Source: Sphingobacteriia bacterium
Lineage (GTDB): Bacteria > Pseudomonadota > Alphaproteobacteria > Rickettsiales > 33-17
Direction: 5' to 3'
Assembly: GCA_017304685.1 (NCBI GenBank)
Contig: JAFKLR010000004.1
Span: forward strand, 434,001 to 498,000
DNA: 64,000 nt
In this document: in pieces, positions 47,740 to 57,272 of the stretch
Numbering within the stretch: position 1 is the first letter of the stretch
Layout: the number at the start of each line of letters is the position of its first letter
Notes under the pieces: generated by a model
What the model was told of the DNA's origin: nothing
Database searches by the model: none
What the model saw: only the letters and a program-made list of their open reading frames with translations
Position numbers and translations under genes: made by a program

Positions 47740-48458
47740 TGTTTTTTCTTACATGTATTTACAAAATATTCAAAAATTTTATTATCAGCTTCAGTTGATA
47801 AATATTCGGGGTGCCACTGAACCCCTAAGCAAAACGGATGATTGTCTACTTCAATTGCTTCAATTACATTATCTGGAGCAAAGGCTGTAGCTTTAACACC
47901 ATTACCTAATTTTTTTACTGCCTGATGGTGAGTAGTGTTAACCATGAATTCTTTTTGGTTAGTAATTTTATAAAGTAAAGAATCGGGTTCAATTTTTACT
48001 ATATGTGTTGGAATATGTTTAGGTTCTTTTTGTTCATGGTTAATCGGGTTATGAATTTCATCAGGAATATGTTGAATAAGCGTTCCACCAAGCATTACAT
48101 TCATTAATTGTTCGCCACCACAAATTCCTAAAATAGGTAATTTATTTTTAAAAGCAAATTCAAAAGTTTTACTTTCAAATTTAGTACGAGTTTCATTTAA
48201 ACTAACTTTTTCACTGCTTATTTCTTCACCATAAAATGATGGGTTTATATCAAAATTACCACCTGGAATAAGCAATCCATTTAACATGGAAATTATAGAA
48301 TCAAAATTATTAAGGTCATAATGTAATAAAAGAGGAATGCCACCATGTTTTATAATAGAATCTAAGTAATTTGTTCTTAAAATATAATGCGGATAATTAG
48401 AATATTCACCATTTTCTAAATAATCTAAGGTGATTCCAATAACAGGTTTTTTGCTCAT
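47736..48458 (-). CDS. Class I glutamine amidotransferase, PuuD/peptidase C26-like
   Basis: The 240-residue protein has the gamma-glutamyl hydrolase-like pattern: PVIGITLDYLE start, LIPGGNFDINP, the nucleophile Cys in LGICGGEQLMNVMLGG, and the His-Glu pair GVQWHPEYLS. Relatives hydrolyse gamma-glutamyl-GABA or similar gamma-glutamyl compounds. The substrate is unknown, and no putrescine pathway genes are near. It is coupled to the pseudouridine synthase gene by an ATGA overlap. Confidence 0.85.
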   Translation of the reverse strand: MSKKPVIGITLDYLENGEYSNYPHYILRTNYLDSIIKHGGIPLLLHYDLNNFDSIISMLNGLLIPGGNFDINPSFYGEEISSEKVSLNETRTKFESKTFEFAFKNKLPILGICGGEQLMNVMLGGTLIQHIPDEIHNPINHEQKEPKHIPTHIVKIEPDSLLYKITNQKEFMVNTTHHQAVKKLGNGVKATAFAPDNVIEAIEVDNHPFCLGVQWHPEYLSTEADNKIFEYFVNTCKKKQ

Positions 48459-48523
48459 GTAAAGGCTTAATAATAAAGTTAATAATTCTAAGTTTATTTA
48501 TACTACATTTATAAAGAAAAGGC

Positions 48524-48562
48524 TAAAAAAAAATACCCTTAAGTATTGTACCTAAGGGTATT
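48524..48562 (-). terminator. Rho-independent terminator of the gene at 48591
   Basis: 10-bp perfect stem (48532-48541 with 48553-48562) with an 11-nt loop. On the minus strand it is followed by an uninterrupted run of T (aaaaaaaaa at about 48525-48533 on plus). It lies 29 bases past the stop of the 208-residue gene. Confidence 0.88.
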
Positions 48563-48590
48563 AAATTGAGATAATTTAGATTAAGCTAAA

Positions 48591-49217
48591 TTACATTGAT
48601 TTTTCTTCAGTAGGTTGAGCTTCGCGTTTTTGCTCTTCTCTCTCACGGCTATTAAATAAACCTGTAACAAGACCTTGAGCCAAACCTAAGAAGTTGAAAC
48701 CTTTATTATTTTCAGCTTCATTCTCAGGAATATTATTATTTGGCCCCATATTTGGAGTTGCGCCTAACATAATTGATGCAACAAAACTTAAAGCTTGTCC
48801 TAAAAAGTTTCCAATAAATGAGAAAATAGAAGAGAAAATACTGGTAGATTTATTTTCTTCATTATTACCCAAGAAATTTTGGAAAAAACCTTTCATCATA
48901 TCTAAAAAGCCTAAACCTTTTTCTTTCGCAGCAGTTTTAACATTTTTTACAGTTTCTTCTGCAAATGTTTCAAGTTCAGGTAACGCTTCTTCAGCCGCTC
49001 CGGTAGCCGCTTCTCTAACTTTTTTTGCAACTTTACCAGCCACTTTTGTAACTGCCTCTGCAGCAGTTTCTTGAAAATCATTACCTTGAATTACGTCTAC
49101 AATTGTTGATTTAATAGCAGTAGTTGCTTTTTCTTTAGCGTAATCAAAAACATTACTTACTGCGGTACTTAATGTGCTACTAACGGTTTGAACCATCTTT
49201 TTAAAATTATCAAACAT
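48591..49217 (-). CDS. Hypothetical amphipathic/membrane-active protein
   Basis: No family is recognised. The 208-residue protein starts MFDNFKKMVQ, has Ala/Thr/Val-rich amphipathic helices (about 15-100: AAEAVTKVAGKVAKKVREAA), and a hydrophobic stretch at about 127-153 (IFSSIFSFIGNFLGQALSFVASIML). A Glu/Arg/Gln-rich C-terminus follows. There is no signal peptide. Its start and composition recall the 249-residue protein at 456-1205. It has its own strong terminator and a ctccttaaa-complement RBS (taaggag) before the ATG, so it is well expressed. A host-membrane or structural role is speculation. Confidence 0.65.
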   Translation of the reverse strand: MFDNFKKMVQTVSSTLSTAVSNVFDYAKEKATTAIKSTIVDVIQGNDFQETAAEAVTKVAGKVAKKVREAATGAAEEALPELETFAEETVKNVKTAAKEKGLGFLDMMKGFFQNFLGNNEENKSTSIFSSIFSFIGNFLGQALSFVASIMLGATPNMGPNNNIPENEAENNKGFNFLGLAQGLVTGLFNSREREEQKREAQPTEEKSM

Positions 49218-49338
49218 AATTTACTCCTTAAAATAAAAAAATTAACTAAAACCAATAATAATAAAAATTAGTTAAAATTTCAAGAAAAATTAACTAAATT
49301 TTAATAATTTTTTATAACTAATTGATTTATTAGTAATT

Positions 49339-49671
49339 TTAAATGCTAAAGGAGTTTCCACACCCACAACGTGCTGAACTATTAGGATTTTTTATTTCAA
49401 ATTTGGCTTCAGCGAGAGTTTCTGTAAAATCAATTATAGAATCTTTCATTAATTCTAAAGAAATTGGATCAATTAAGACGATAGCGCCTTCTTTTTGAAG
49501 CACTAAATCGTCAGGTTCTTGGGAAGTTACAAAATCAAAGTTATATTTAAAGCCTGAACAGCCCCCACCTTCAATAGAAACTCTTAATTTACTATCAGGG
49601 TTAGGTTCCTTAGCAATAAGTTTTGCTATTTGTTTTGCTGCACTATCTGTTATAGAAACTTGTATTGTCAT
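49339..49671 (-). CDS. erpA: Iron-sulfur cluster insertion protein ErpA (A-type carrier)
   Basis: The 110-residue protein has the HesB/IscA fold with the three conserved cysteines in GGGCSGFKY and SARCGCGNSF. It accepts Fe-S clusters and passes them to apoproteins such as SdhB. The sequence around ITDSAAKQIAKLI and VLIDPISLELM fits the ErpA/IscA group. It is divergent from dgt, a pairing also found in other rickettsiales and alphaproteobacteria. Confidence 0.93.
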   Translation of the reverse strand: MTIQVSITDSAAKQIAKLIAKEPNPDSKLRVSIEGGGCSGFKYNFDFVTSQEPDDLVLQKEGAIVLIDPISLELMKDSIIDFTETLAEAKFEIKNPNSSARCGCGNSFSI

Positions 49672-49720
49672 AACTTTCTGTTTATATTTATAGAGTATTT
49701 AAACTTAATTAGTATAATTT

Positions 49721-50905
49721 ATGTCAAAAATTAAAAATATTAACTTATCTTGCGATCATACTACCTCAAAGGGACGTTTTTTTCAAGAGCAATCACCTAC
49801 AGATTTTAGAACACCTTTTCAAAGAGATAGAGATAGAATTATTCATACTCAAGCTTTCAGAAGATTAAAGCATAAAACTCAAGTGTTTATAAGTGGAGTA
49901 AGTGATCATTATAGAACTAGACTAACTCATACCATTGAAGTAACTCAAGTAGCTCGTTCCATTGCAAGAGCGATTGGAGTTGATCAGGATTTAGCAGAAG
50001 CATTAGCGCTTGCACATGATTTAGGTCATCCGCCTTTTGGTCATGCAGGTGAAAATGCTTTAAATAGTAAAATGGAAAAATTTGGTGGATTTGACCATAA
50101 CGCTCAAACTTTAAAAATATTAACTCAACTTGAAGAAAAATATGCAGCCTACCCCGGGCTTAACTTATGTTGGGAAACTTTGGAAGGTATTGCAAAGCAT
50201 AATGGTCCCTTGCTTGGAAAGTTTTCCCCTAAAAAGGAATTACATAAATTCATTGTAGAATATAATAATAAGCATGATCTAGAACTTGATAAATTTTCTT
50301 CTCTTGAGGCACAAATTGCTGCAATTTCAGATGATATTGCTTATAATGCGCATGATATTGAAGATGGTATTAGATCAGAATTAATCACTTTTGAACAAGT
50401 ATGTGAGCTTACCCTTGTTAAACAAAGCTTTGAAAGTATTAAAAATAAATACCCAAATGCTAAAAAGCATCTTATAATATCGGAGACTATTAGGTGTGTG
50501 TTAAGAAATATGATATATGATGTTATAGGCAATATAGAGAAAAATGTCATAGATTTAGGTATAAATTCCTCTTCAGATATCAGGAATGCCAACCAGTTAA
50601 TAGCTAATTTTTCTAACGACATGTTAGCGCGTGTAAATGAGCTTAGACAGTTTTTAAAAGTTAATGTATATAGGCATTATAAAGTGAATAGAATGACCAA
50701 AAAAGCTGAAATGGTTTTAGCTAATCTTTTTGATTATTTTATGGATAGTCCTGCTTGTTTACCAGAAGCATGGTATGAAAGGTATATTGAAGAAGGTGAA
50801 TCGTCAATGCCTGAAGTAATATGCGATTATTTAGCTGGAATGACAGATAATTTTGCTATTAAGGAACATGCTTTACTATTTAATTTAGAAAAACAAAATT
50901 TATAG
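49721..50905 (+). CDS. dgt: Deoxyguanosinetriphosphate triphosphohydrolase-like protein
   Basis: The 394-residue HD-domain enzyme has QAFRRLKHKTQVF, HYRTRLTHTIEV and the metal site LALAHDLGHPPFGHAGE, then ISDDIAYNAHDIEDG. It hydrolyses dNTPs to deoxynucleosides and triphosphate, controlling dNTP pools. The length is that of the shorter type-2 dGTPase-like group, common in alphaproteobacteria. argS follows 17 bases later. Confidence 0.95.
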   Translation: MSKIKNINLSCDHTTSKGRFFQEQSPTDFRTPFQRDRDRIIHTQAFRRLKHKTQVFISGVSDHYRTRLTHTIEVTQVARSIARAIGVDQDLAEALALAHDLGHPPFGHAGENALNSKMEKFGGFDHNAQTLKILTQLEEKYAAYPGLNLCWETLEGIAKHNGPLLGKFSPKKELHKFIVEYNNKHDLELDKFSSLEAQIAAISDDIAYNAHDIEDGIRSELITFEQVCELTLVKQSFESIKNKYPNAKKHLIISETIRCVLRNMIYDVIGNIEKNVIDLGINSSSDIRNANQLIANFSNDMLARVNELRQFLKVNVYRHYKVNRMTKKAEMVLANLFDYFMDSPACLPEAWYERYIEEGESSMPEVICDYLAGMTDNFAIKEHALLFNLEKQNL

Positions 50906-50922
50906 AAATAAGAAAGATAATC

Positions 50923-52650
50923 ATGAACATATTTGAGATATTTAAAAGCGATATATTAAAAATCGCAAGTAATTTAGATAACATAACTACTTCAGATAAA
51001 TTTACTATAGAAAAACCTAAAGAAGAAAGTTTTGGGGATTTAGCAACTAATGTTGCAATTGTATCAGCAAAACAAAATGAAAGAAAACCTATAGAACTTG
51101 CAAATTTATATGCTCAGCATATTGAGAAATTACCCTACGTAAAAAATATAAAAATTGATGGACCAGGTTTTATTAATATCTTTTTAAAAAATGATATTTT
51201 AATTGAAATTTTAAAATCAATTATTGATTTAGGGACAGATTACGGTAACTCAAATCTTGGAAAAGGAGTTAAGGTTAACGTTGAATATGTCTCGGTTAAC
51301 CCTACAGGCCCAATGCATATAGGACATGCAAGATGTGCTGCTTATGGAGATTCACTCGCAGTAGTTCTTAAAAAAGCAGGTTTTGATGTTACAAAAGAAT
51401 ATTATATTAATGACGCAGGACAACAAATTAATATACTCGCAGGCTCAGCATATTTAAGATATTTAGAAGCCTTGGGAGAAAATATTACCATCCCAGATGG
51501 ATTATACCCTGGAGATTATTTAATTGAAGTAGGGCAAAATTTAAAAGAACAACATGGTGAAAAATTAAAGCAATTAAGTGAAAACGAAAGAATGGCAATA
51601 ATAAAGCCATTTGCAGTTAGTGAAATGATGAAGCTTATTAGAAAAGACCTTAATGAACTTGGAATTTATCATGATATTTTTACTTCTGAATTAAAAATAA
51701 CTGAAGCAGGTTTAATTGAAAATTCTATTAAATTACTTGAAAAAAGTAATTTGCTATATAATGGAACTTTAGAAAAACCTAAAGGTAAAACCCCTGATGA
51801 TTGGGAAGAAAAAGAACAGCTTATTTTTAAATCAACTGAATTTGGTGATGATATGGATAGGGTTGTTAAAAAATCTGATGGCAATAATACATATTTCGCA
51901 GGTGATTTAGGATATACTTTAGATAAAATTAACAGAAAATTTGATCAGCTAATATATGTGCTTGGAGCCGACCATGTTGGTTATATTAAAAGGCTTAAAA
52001 GTATTGCGAGTGCTTTAAGTAATCAAGAAGTATCATGTGATGTAAAAATATGTCAGCTAGTTAATTTTATGGAAAATGGTGAAGCTCTAAAAATGTCTAA
52101 AAGGGCAGGAACTTATATTACTGTAAAAGATGTTATAGATTTAGTAGGAAGTGATGTAATTAGAATAATGATGCTTACAAGAAAAAACGATATTGGAATG
52201 AATTTTGATATCGCGAAAGTTAAAGAGCAATCTAAGGATAATCCTGTATTCTATATTCAATATGCGCATGCTAGAGCTAAATCAGTAATTAGGCAAGCTA
52301 AAGAAGAACATGAGTCAGCGTTTAAATTATATAAATCTAATAAATATGACCTTGCTCTTTTAAATAGTGAAGAGGAGCAGAAATTAATTAAAATTCTTGC
52401 AAATTGGCCAAAAATTTTAGAACAAGCTGCAATTCATCATGAGCCACATAGAGTAATTTTTTATGCAATGGAAGTAGCAAGTGAGTTTCATAGCTTGTGG
52501 GCTAAGGGTAAGGAAAAGCCTGAATTAAAATTCTTACTTAAAGATAATATAAATTTAACTACCGCAAGACTTGCTTTAATGGAGGCTCTTGCAAATGTGG
52601 TTGCATCTACGCTCCAAGTGTGTAATGTAGAAGCATTAGAACAAATGTAA
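50923..52650 (+). CDS. argS: Arginyl-tRNA synthetase
   Basis: The 575-residue class I synthetase has an N-terminal Arg-S additional domain, the HIGH motif (GPMHIGHARCAAYGD), a KMSKR motif (ALKMSKRAGT) and a C-terminal DALR anticodon-binding domain. It charges tRNA-Arg in the cytosol. Length is normal. It belongs to the dgt-argS-SPOR-nagZ order conserved in alphaproteobacteria. Confidence 0.97.
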   Translation: MNIFEIFKSDILKIASNLDNITTSDKFTIEKPKEESFGDLATNVAIVSAKQNERKPIELANLYAQHIEKLPYVKNIKIDGPGFINIFLKNDILIEILKSIIDLGTDYGNSNLGKGVKVNVEYVSVNPTGPMHIGHARCAAYGDSLAVVLKKAGFDVTKEYYINDAGQQINILAGSAYLRYLEALGENITIPDGLYPGDYLIEVGQNLKEQHGEKLKQLSENERMAIIKPFAVSEMMKLIRKDLNELGIYHDIFTSELKITEAGLIENSIKLLEKSNLLYNGTLEKPKGKTPDDWEEKEQLIFKSTEFGDDMDRVVKKSDGNNTYFAGDLGYTLDKINRKFDQLIYVLGADHVGYIKRLKSIASALSNQEVSCDVKICQLVNFMENGEALKMSKRAGTYITVKDVIDLVGSDVIRIMMLTRKNDIGMNFDIAKVKEQSKDNPVFYIQYAHARAKSVIRQAKEEHESAFKLYKSNKYDLALLNSEEEQKLIKILANWPKILEQAAIHHEPHRVIFYAMEVASEFHSLWAKGKEKPELKFLLKDNINLTTARLALMEALANVVASTLQVCNVEALEQM

Positions 52651-52665
52651 TAAAGAGGAATAATT

Positions 52666-53553
52666 GTGGATAAAGACGAGTTAAAAAAAGAACCTATTCT
52701 TTCTAATAATAGAAACGATATGGGTGATCTTACAGATGAATATTTTGGTGAAAAGGGCGAGAAAAGATTTAATAAGAATTTATTAGTAACTTTTGTAGTT
52801 TTACTTGCGGTTACCTCATTTGGAGCTCTCGGTTGGTATGTTTATAAAGCAAATACAAGAATTAAAACCGTTGATGAACTAGAAGTTATTAAAGCAGAAA
52901 ATAAAGAGACAAAAAAACAACCGGAAGAACCTGGTGGAATGGTTGTACATGATATGGATAAGTCAATATATGATAACTTAAGTTCTTCAGTTGATAAGCA
53001 ACAAAAAGTTGAAAGGATTTTACCTGCTCCTGAAGAACCAATTACTTATGAAAAAGATGTTACTAAAAAACAAAGCGTACATGTCGATGCAGATAAGCAA
53101 GAACTACATGAACATGTTGAAGTGGAAGAAAAAATAACCGAAGTTAATCAAGATGATTTTAATAATGAGAAAGTTATTAGAGAAGCTGGTGGTAAAGATA
53201 GTTTTGATAATCAATTAAAAATTGTACCAAAAGAAACTTCTAAATCTGATTTGATAAAAAAAGAACAAGAAATAAAAAGAAAGTTATCAACTCAGAAAAA
53301 AGGAAATTATATTCAGGTTGGATCGTTTAAAAGTGAGCCTGATGCAATAAAAACTTGGAAGGATTATAATAAAAAATATTCAAATATAATTGGTACAAAT
53401 GGTTATTATATTGAAAAGAAAGACTTAGGATCTAAAGGGGTATTTTATAGGCTACAAATAGGTCCTGTTTCTTCTGAATCACAAGCAAGGCTTATGTGTC
53501 AAAAATTAATATCTTGTAATAAACAATGTATTTTAGTTAAAAAAGGTAGTTAA
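52666..53553 (+). CDS. SPOR domain-containing inner-membrane protein
   Basis: The 295-residue protein starts at GTG 52666 after agaggaa, has a cytoplasmic N-terminus, one membrane helix (about 38-60), a Glu/Lys-rich periplasmic linker and a C-terminal SPOR domain (about 222-295: GNYIQVGSFKSEPDAIKTWK... to SSESQARLMCQKL). SPOR domains bind denuded glycan strands at division septa. It sits between argS and nagZ, as in Rickettsia. A role in septal wall remodelling is likely. Confidence 0.88.
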   Translation: MDKDELKKEPILSNNRNDMGDLTDEYFGEKGEKRFNKNLLVTFVVLLAVTSFGALGWYVYKANTRIKTVDELEVIKAENKETKKQPEEPGGMVVHDMDKSIYDNLSSSVDKQQKVERILPAPEEPITYEKDVTKKQSVHVDADKQELHEHVEVEEKITEVNQDDFNNEKVIREAGGKDSFDNQLKIVPKETSKSDLIKKEQEIKRKLSTQKKGNYIQVGSFKSEPDAIKTWKDYNKKYSNIIGTNGYYIEKKDLGSKGVFYRLQIGPVSSESQARLMCQKLISCNKQCILVKKGS

Positions 53554-53554
53554 T

Positions 53555-54625
53555 ATGACAAAATATAATATTGTTGTTGGTCTTGAAGGAAAAGAGCTAG
53601 CCGAATTTGAGAAGGAATTATTGACTTCTAAACCACCTTTCGGAGTTATTCTTTTTGCTAGAAATTTAAGCGATAAAGAACAAGTAAAAGCTTTAATTTC
53701 TTCTATTAAAGATTATGCAGGAGAAGACACTAAAATATTTATTGATCAAGAAGGTGGAAGGGTTACAAGGCTTAAACCACCAGTCTTTTCTCGTGAATTA
53801 AAATCAATGGAATATTATTCAAATCTTTATAATAAAAATAAGGAATTAGGTGCTAAATTAATCTATTTAAATTCCTACTTATTAGGTAAAGAACTTTTAG
53901 ATGAATTTGATATAGATGGTAACTTCGCACCAGTTTGTGATTTGAGATTTGAAAAAGCACATAAAATTATTGGTGATAGAAGTTTTGGAAGTACACCAGA
54001 AGAAGTAGCTTTAATGTCTTATGAAATGTATAAAGGTTTACTTCAAAGTGGAGTGATACCATGTATAAAACATATTCCAGGTCATGGAAGAGCAATGGAA
54101 GATAGTCACCTTGAATTACCAACCGTTGAAACATCTTTAATTGAATTAGAACAAACTGATTTTAAAGTATTTAAATTGTTATCAAGCAAAACTAATTTTG
54201 CAATGACAGCTCATGTAAAATATACAGCTCTTGATGAAGAAAAACCTGCGACAATTTCTAAAAGTACTATTGATTATATTAGAAACAATATCGGTTTTAA
54301 AGATATTATTATAACCGATGATTTAGCTATGAAAGCGTTAGGTGGGTCAATTAAAGAAAAAGCAGAAGAATCTTTAAATGCAGGTTGTGATATTATAATG
54401 CTGTGTAGAGGAACAGAAGATGATTATAGAGAGTTTTATGATGTTGCAACTCCAATTTCATCTGATTTAGAAACAAAAATTAATAAACTTGAAAAGTCTA
54501 TTTCAAATAATACCTCTACAATTTCATTCGAAGATGCTTTAAATGAATTTAATCAAACATTATTAGCTTTAAATGATGGCAACACAAAACTTGCTTCTGA
54601 AGGATGGATGCATGAAATTGGTTAA
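53555..54625 (+). CDS. nagZ: Beta-N-acetylhexosaminidase NagZ
   Basis: The 356-residue GH3 enzyme has FIDQEGGRVTRLKPP, RSFGSTPEEV, CIKHIPGHGRAMEDSHLELP with the catalytic His loop, and the nucleophile Asp in IITDDLAMKAL. It removes GlcNAc from anhydro-muropeptides in peptidoglycan recycling, in the cytosol. It starts one base after the SPOR gene stop and overlaps the HAD gene by 14 bases. Confidence 0.95.
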   Translation: MTKYNIVVGLEGKELAEFEKELLTSKPPFGVILFARNLSDKEQVKALISSIKDYAGEDTKIFIDQEGGRVTRLKPPVFSRELKSMEYYSNLYNKNKELGAKLIYLNSYLLGKELLDEFDIDGNFAPVCDLRFEKAHKIIGDRSFGSTPEEVALMSYEMYKGLLQSGVIPCIKHIPGHGRAMEDSHLELPTVETSLIELEQTDFKVFKLLSSKTNFAMTAHVKYTALDEEKPATISKSTIDYIRNNIGFKDIIITDDLAMKALGGSIKEKAEESLNAGCDIIMLCRGTEDDYREFYDVATPISSDLETKINKLEKSISNNTSTISFEDALNEFNQTLLALNDGNTKLASEGWMHEIG

Positions 54626-55268
54626 ACCAAAAGCTATACTTTTTGATTGGGATAATACTCTTGTAAGTACGTGGCCTATTATTCATAAAGCTTTGAATGA
54701 AACTTTTAAAGAAATGGGTAAAGAAGTTTGGTCATTTGAAGAGACAAAAGAAAAAGTAAGTCATTCAGCGAGAGATAATTTTCCAAAAATATTTGGCGAA
54801 AAATCGGAAGAAGCAATAGTTATTTATAGAAAACATTATCGTACATTTTCTGAGACAAGTGAATATGATACGCTAGAAGGTGTTTTAGAATTATTAAATT
54901 ACTTAAGAGAACAGGGAATTTATCTAGCGGTAGTAAGTAATAAACTTGGTGAAATTTTAAGGCCTGAAGTTGAACGAATTGGTTTACATGAATATTTTAT
55001 AAAAGTTGTAGGTTCGTTTGATGCTTTAAGAGATAAACCCTTTCCTGACCCTGCATTTCTTGCTTTAGAAGGAAGTAATATTCATCCTGGTGATCATGTT
55101 TGGTTTATAGGAGATACTTTTGCTGATATTGAATGCGCTCATAATGCTGGTTTTAAGGCAGTATTAATTGGTGAATATAATTCTAAATTAATGCCTCGTG
55201 AGCCACATTTAGTTATAAATAATCATAAAGAATTATTAGATTTAATAAAATCCTGTGAAAACAATTAG
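54612..55268 (+). CDS. HAD family phosphatase, phosphoglycolate-phosphatase-like
   Basis: The 218-residue HAD protein has motif I LFDWDNTLVSTW (Asp9, Asp11), motif II VVSNK with a following conserved Lys-containing helix, and motif IV WFIGDTFADIECA. A small helical cap lies between. It probably dephosphorylates a small phosphometabolite. ATG 54612 with gaagga before it is chosen over the extended frame from 54573. It overlaps nagZ and priA by 14 bases each. Confidence 0.88.
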   Translation: MKLVKPKAILFDWDNTLVSTWPIIHKALNETFKEMGKEVWSFEETKEKVSHSARDNFPKIFGEKSEEAIVIYRKHYRTFSETSEYDTLEGVLELLNYLREQGIYLAVVSNKLGEILRPEVERIGLHEYFIKVVGSFDALRDKPFPDPAFLALEGSNIHPGDHVWFIGDTFADIECAHNAGFKAVLIGEYNSKLMPREPHLVINNHKELLDLIKSCENN

Positions 55269-57225
55269 ACAAGTTGTCATTCCAGTAAGCTATAAAGAAG
55301 GTTTGTTAGATTATGAACTACCAGACCATATAAAGGCTAATATAGGTTCTATTATTGAAGTAGAATTTGGTAAAAAGACCTTTATAGGTTTTATATGTAG
55401 TGACTTTACCTCAACAATAGATATTGCAAAACTAAAACCTATATTAAAAAAATTAGATTTAAATATATCTCCCAATTTAATAAATTTTATTAAAAAAGCT
55501 GCGCATTATAATTTAGCGGGTTTAGGTGATATTTTTAAAATGGTCTTACCTGGTTTTAGTGAAAAACTTATTCAAGAAATACATAAAATTACTTTAGGAA
55601 ATTTAGAATATAAATTTAATTATCCTACTTTAGTAGAATCACAACAAGAAGTGTATAATTATTTAAAAACTGAAGTAATTGAGAAATCAGAAACATGTTT
55701 AATTGAAGGTGTAACTGGTTCCGGTAAAACCGAGGTTTATTTAAGTTTAATTATGGATGTAATTAAACAAGGTGATAACCAAGCGCTCGTATTATTTCCT
55801 GAAATATGTCTAACCACACAAATGATAGAAAGATTTAAAAATCGCCTTGGATTTGAACCTATAATTTGGCATTCATCTTTAACTCAAAAACAAAGAAGAG
55901 AAGCGCTTGCAAAAATAATAAATGGTGCTGCAAAAGTAGTAATAGGAGCAAGAAGTGCATTGTTTCTTCCTTATAAGAATTTGCAATTAATTGTTGTCGA
56001 TGAAGAGCATGAACAATCGTATAAGCAAGAAGATAATGTCTGCTACCATGCAAGAGATATGGCAGTTTTAAGAGGTGCTATTGAGAAAATCCCTGTTCTT
56101 TTATGTTCTGCAACTCCATCCCTCGAAAGTTTAGTAAACGTTAAATATGATAAATATAAATACGTTAAACTTAATAATAGGTATGGCAGTGCGACACTTC
56201 CAAAAGTAAACATTGTAGATATGCGACAAAATAAAAGAGAAGGTTTTATTAGTCAGGAATTACTTACCGAGCTTAAAAAGGTATTAGAGCAAAATAAGCA
56301 AGCTATGTTTTTCTTAAATAGAAGAGGTTTTGCTCCACTCATGCTTTGCAGGCATTGTGGCTATAGAATAACTTGCCCAGATTGTTCAACATGGCTTGTA
56401 ACGCATCATAAAAGCCGTGTTATGAAATGTCATTATTGTGATTATACAATTCCTCTCCCTAAAGAATGTCCTGAATGTAGCCAAACTGAATCGTTAGTGG
56501 CTTGTGGTCCTGGAGTTGAGCGTATTGCTCATGAAATTCAAGAAGCTATTCCTAATATCAATGTTCTTGTTATGTCGCGGGATAATATTGAAGATATTGA
56601 ATCCTACAGTGAAATGATCACACAAGTTGCTAATAATGAAGTAGATGTAATTATTGGAACTCAAATGATTGCAAAAGGCTTACATTTTCCTAATGTTGAG
56701 CTTGTAGGAATAATAGATGCGGATATGAGCCTTTATGGAGGTGATTTAAGAGCGAGTGAACGTACGTTTCAATTACTAAATCAAGTTGCAGGGCGGGCAG
56801 GTAGAGAAAGTAATATTGGTAAAGTATTTTTACAAACTTTTAATCCGGATAATCCACTTATTAAAGCAATTGCAAATTATGATAAAGATAGTTTTAGCGA
56901 GCAGGAAGTTCAGGAAAGAAAAATGTCTTTTATGCCACCGTTTAGCAGGCTTATTGCAATTGTATTATCTGATTTAAACGAGGAAAGATTAAAAAAAATT
57001 GTGAGAGAATTTTATACTCATGCGCCACTAAATAATGAGGTTTTAATATTAGGTCCTGTAGAAGCGCCAATATATAAAATTAGAAATAGATTTAGATATA
57101 GATTTTTACTTAGATCAACTAAAAAATTTAATTTACAGGAATATGTAAAAAAGTGGTTTGAAATTTATAAATTGCCGCCACAAGTTAGGATAAAAATAGA
57201 TGTAGATCCATATAATTTTAATTAG
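55255..57225 (+). CDS. priA: Primosomal helicase PriA
   Basis: The 656-residue protein starts at GTG 55255. It has an N-terminal 3'-DNA-binding domain, a helicase core with Walker A GVTGSGKTEVY and DEEH box VVDEEHEQSYKQ, and a zinc-binding insert with eight cysteines (CRHCGYRITCPDC, CHYCDYTIPLPKECPEC). PriA restarts collapsed replication forks. It is shorter than E. coli PriA (732) but similar to alphaproteobacterial forms. The gene ends at a long hairpin convergent with the DEAD-box gene. Confidence 0.95.
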   Translation: MKTIRQVVIPVSYKEGLLDYELPDHIKANIGSIIEVEFGKKTFIGFICSDFTSTIDIAKLKPILKKLDLNISPNLINFIKKAAHYNLAGLGDIFKMVLPGFSEKLIQEIHKITLGNLEYKFNYPTLVESQQEVYNYLKTEVIEKSETCLIEGVTGSGKTEVYLSLIMDVIKQGDNQALVLFPEICLTTQMIERFKNRLGFEPIIWHSSLTQKQRREALAKIINGAAKVVIGARSALFLPYKNLQLIVVDEEHEQSYKQEDNVCYHARDMAVLRGAIEKIPVLLCSATPSLESLVNVKYDKYKYVKLNNRYGSATLPKVNIVDMRQNKREGFISQELLTELKKVLEQNKQAMFFLNRRGFAPLMLCRHCGYRITCPDCSTWLVTHHKSRVMKCHYCDYTIPLPKECPECSQTESLVACGPGVERIAHEIQEAIPNINVLVMSRDNIEDIESYSEMITQVANNEVDVIIGTQMIAKGLHFPNVELVGIIDADMSLYGGDLRASERTFQLLNQVAGRAGRESNIGKVFLQTFNPDNPLIKAIANYDKDSFSEQEVQERKMSFMPPFSRLIAIVLSDLNEERLKKIVREFYTHAPLNNEVLILGPVEAPIYKIRNRFRYRFLLRSTKKFNLQEYVKKWFEIYKLPPQVRIKIDVDPYNFN

Positions 57226-57262
57226 TTATCTGAGTTATAAATGTATATTATAACTCAGATAA
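57226..57262. terminator. Bidirectional hairpin between priA and the DEAD-box helicase gene
   Basis: Perfect 15-bp stem (57226-57240 with 57248-57262), 7-nt loop. It starts on the base after the priA stop and ends 10 bases before the stop of the convergent gene. AT-rich arms, no strong U-tract. Confidence 0.75.
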
Positions 57263-57272
57263 TCAAATATTA

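Noticed and set aside
54573..54611. Upstream ATG extending the HAD phosphatase by 13 residues
   Set aside because: The extension is nagZ coding sequence in another frame; ATG 54612 has a good RBS and starts just before motif I.
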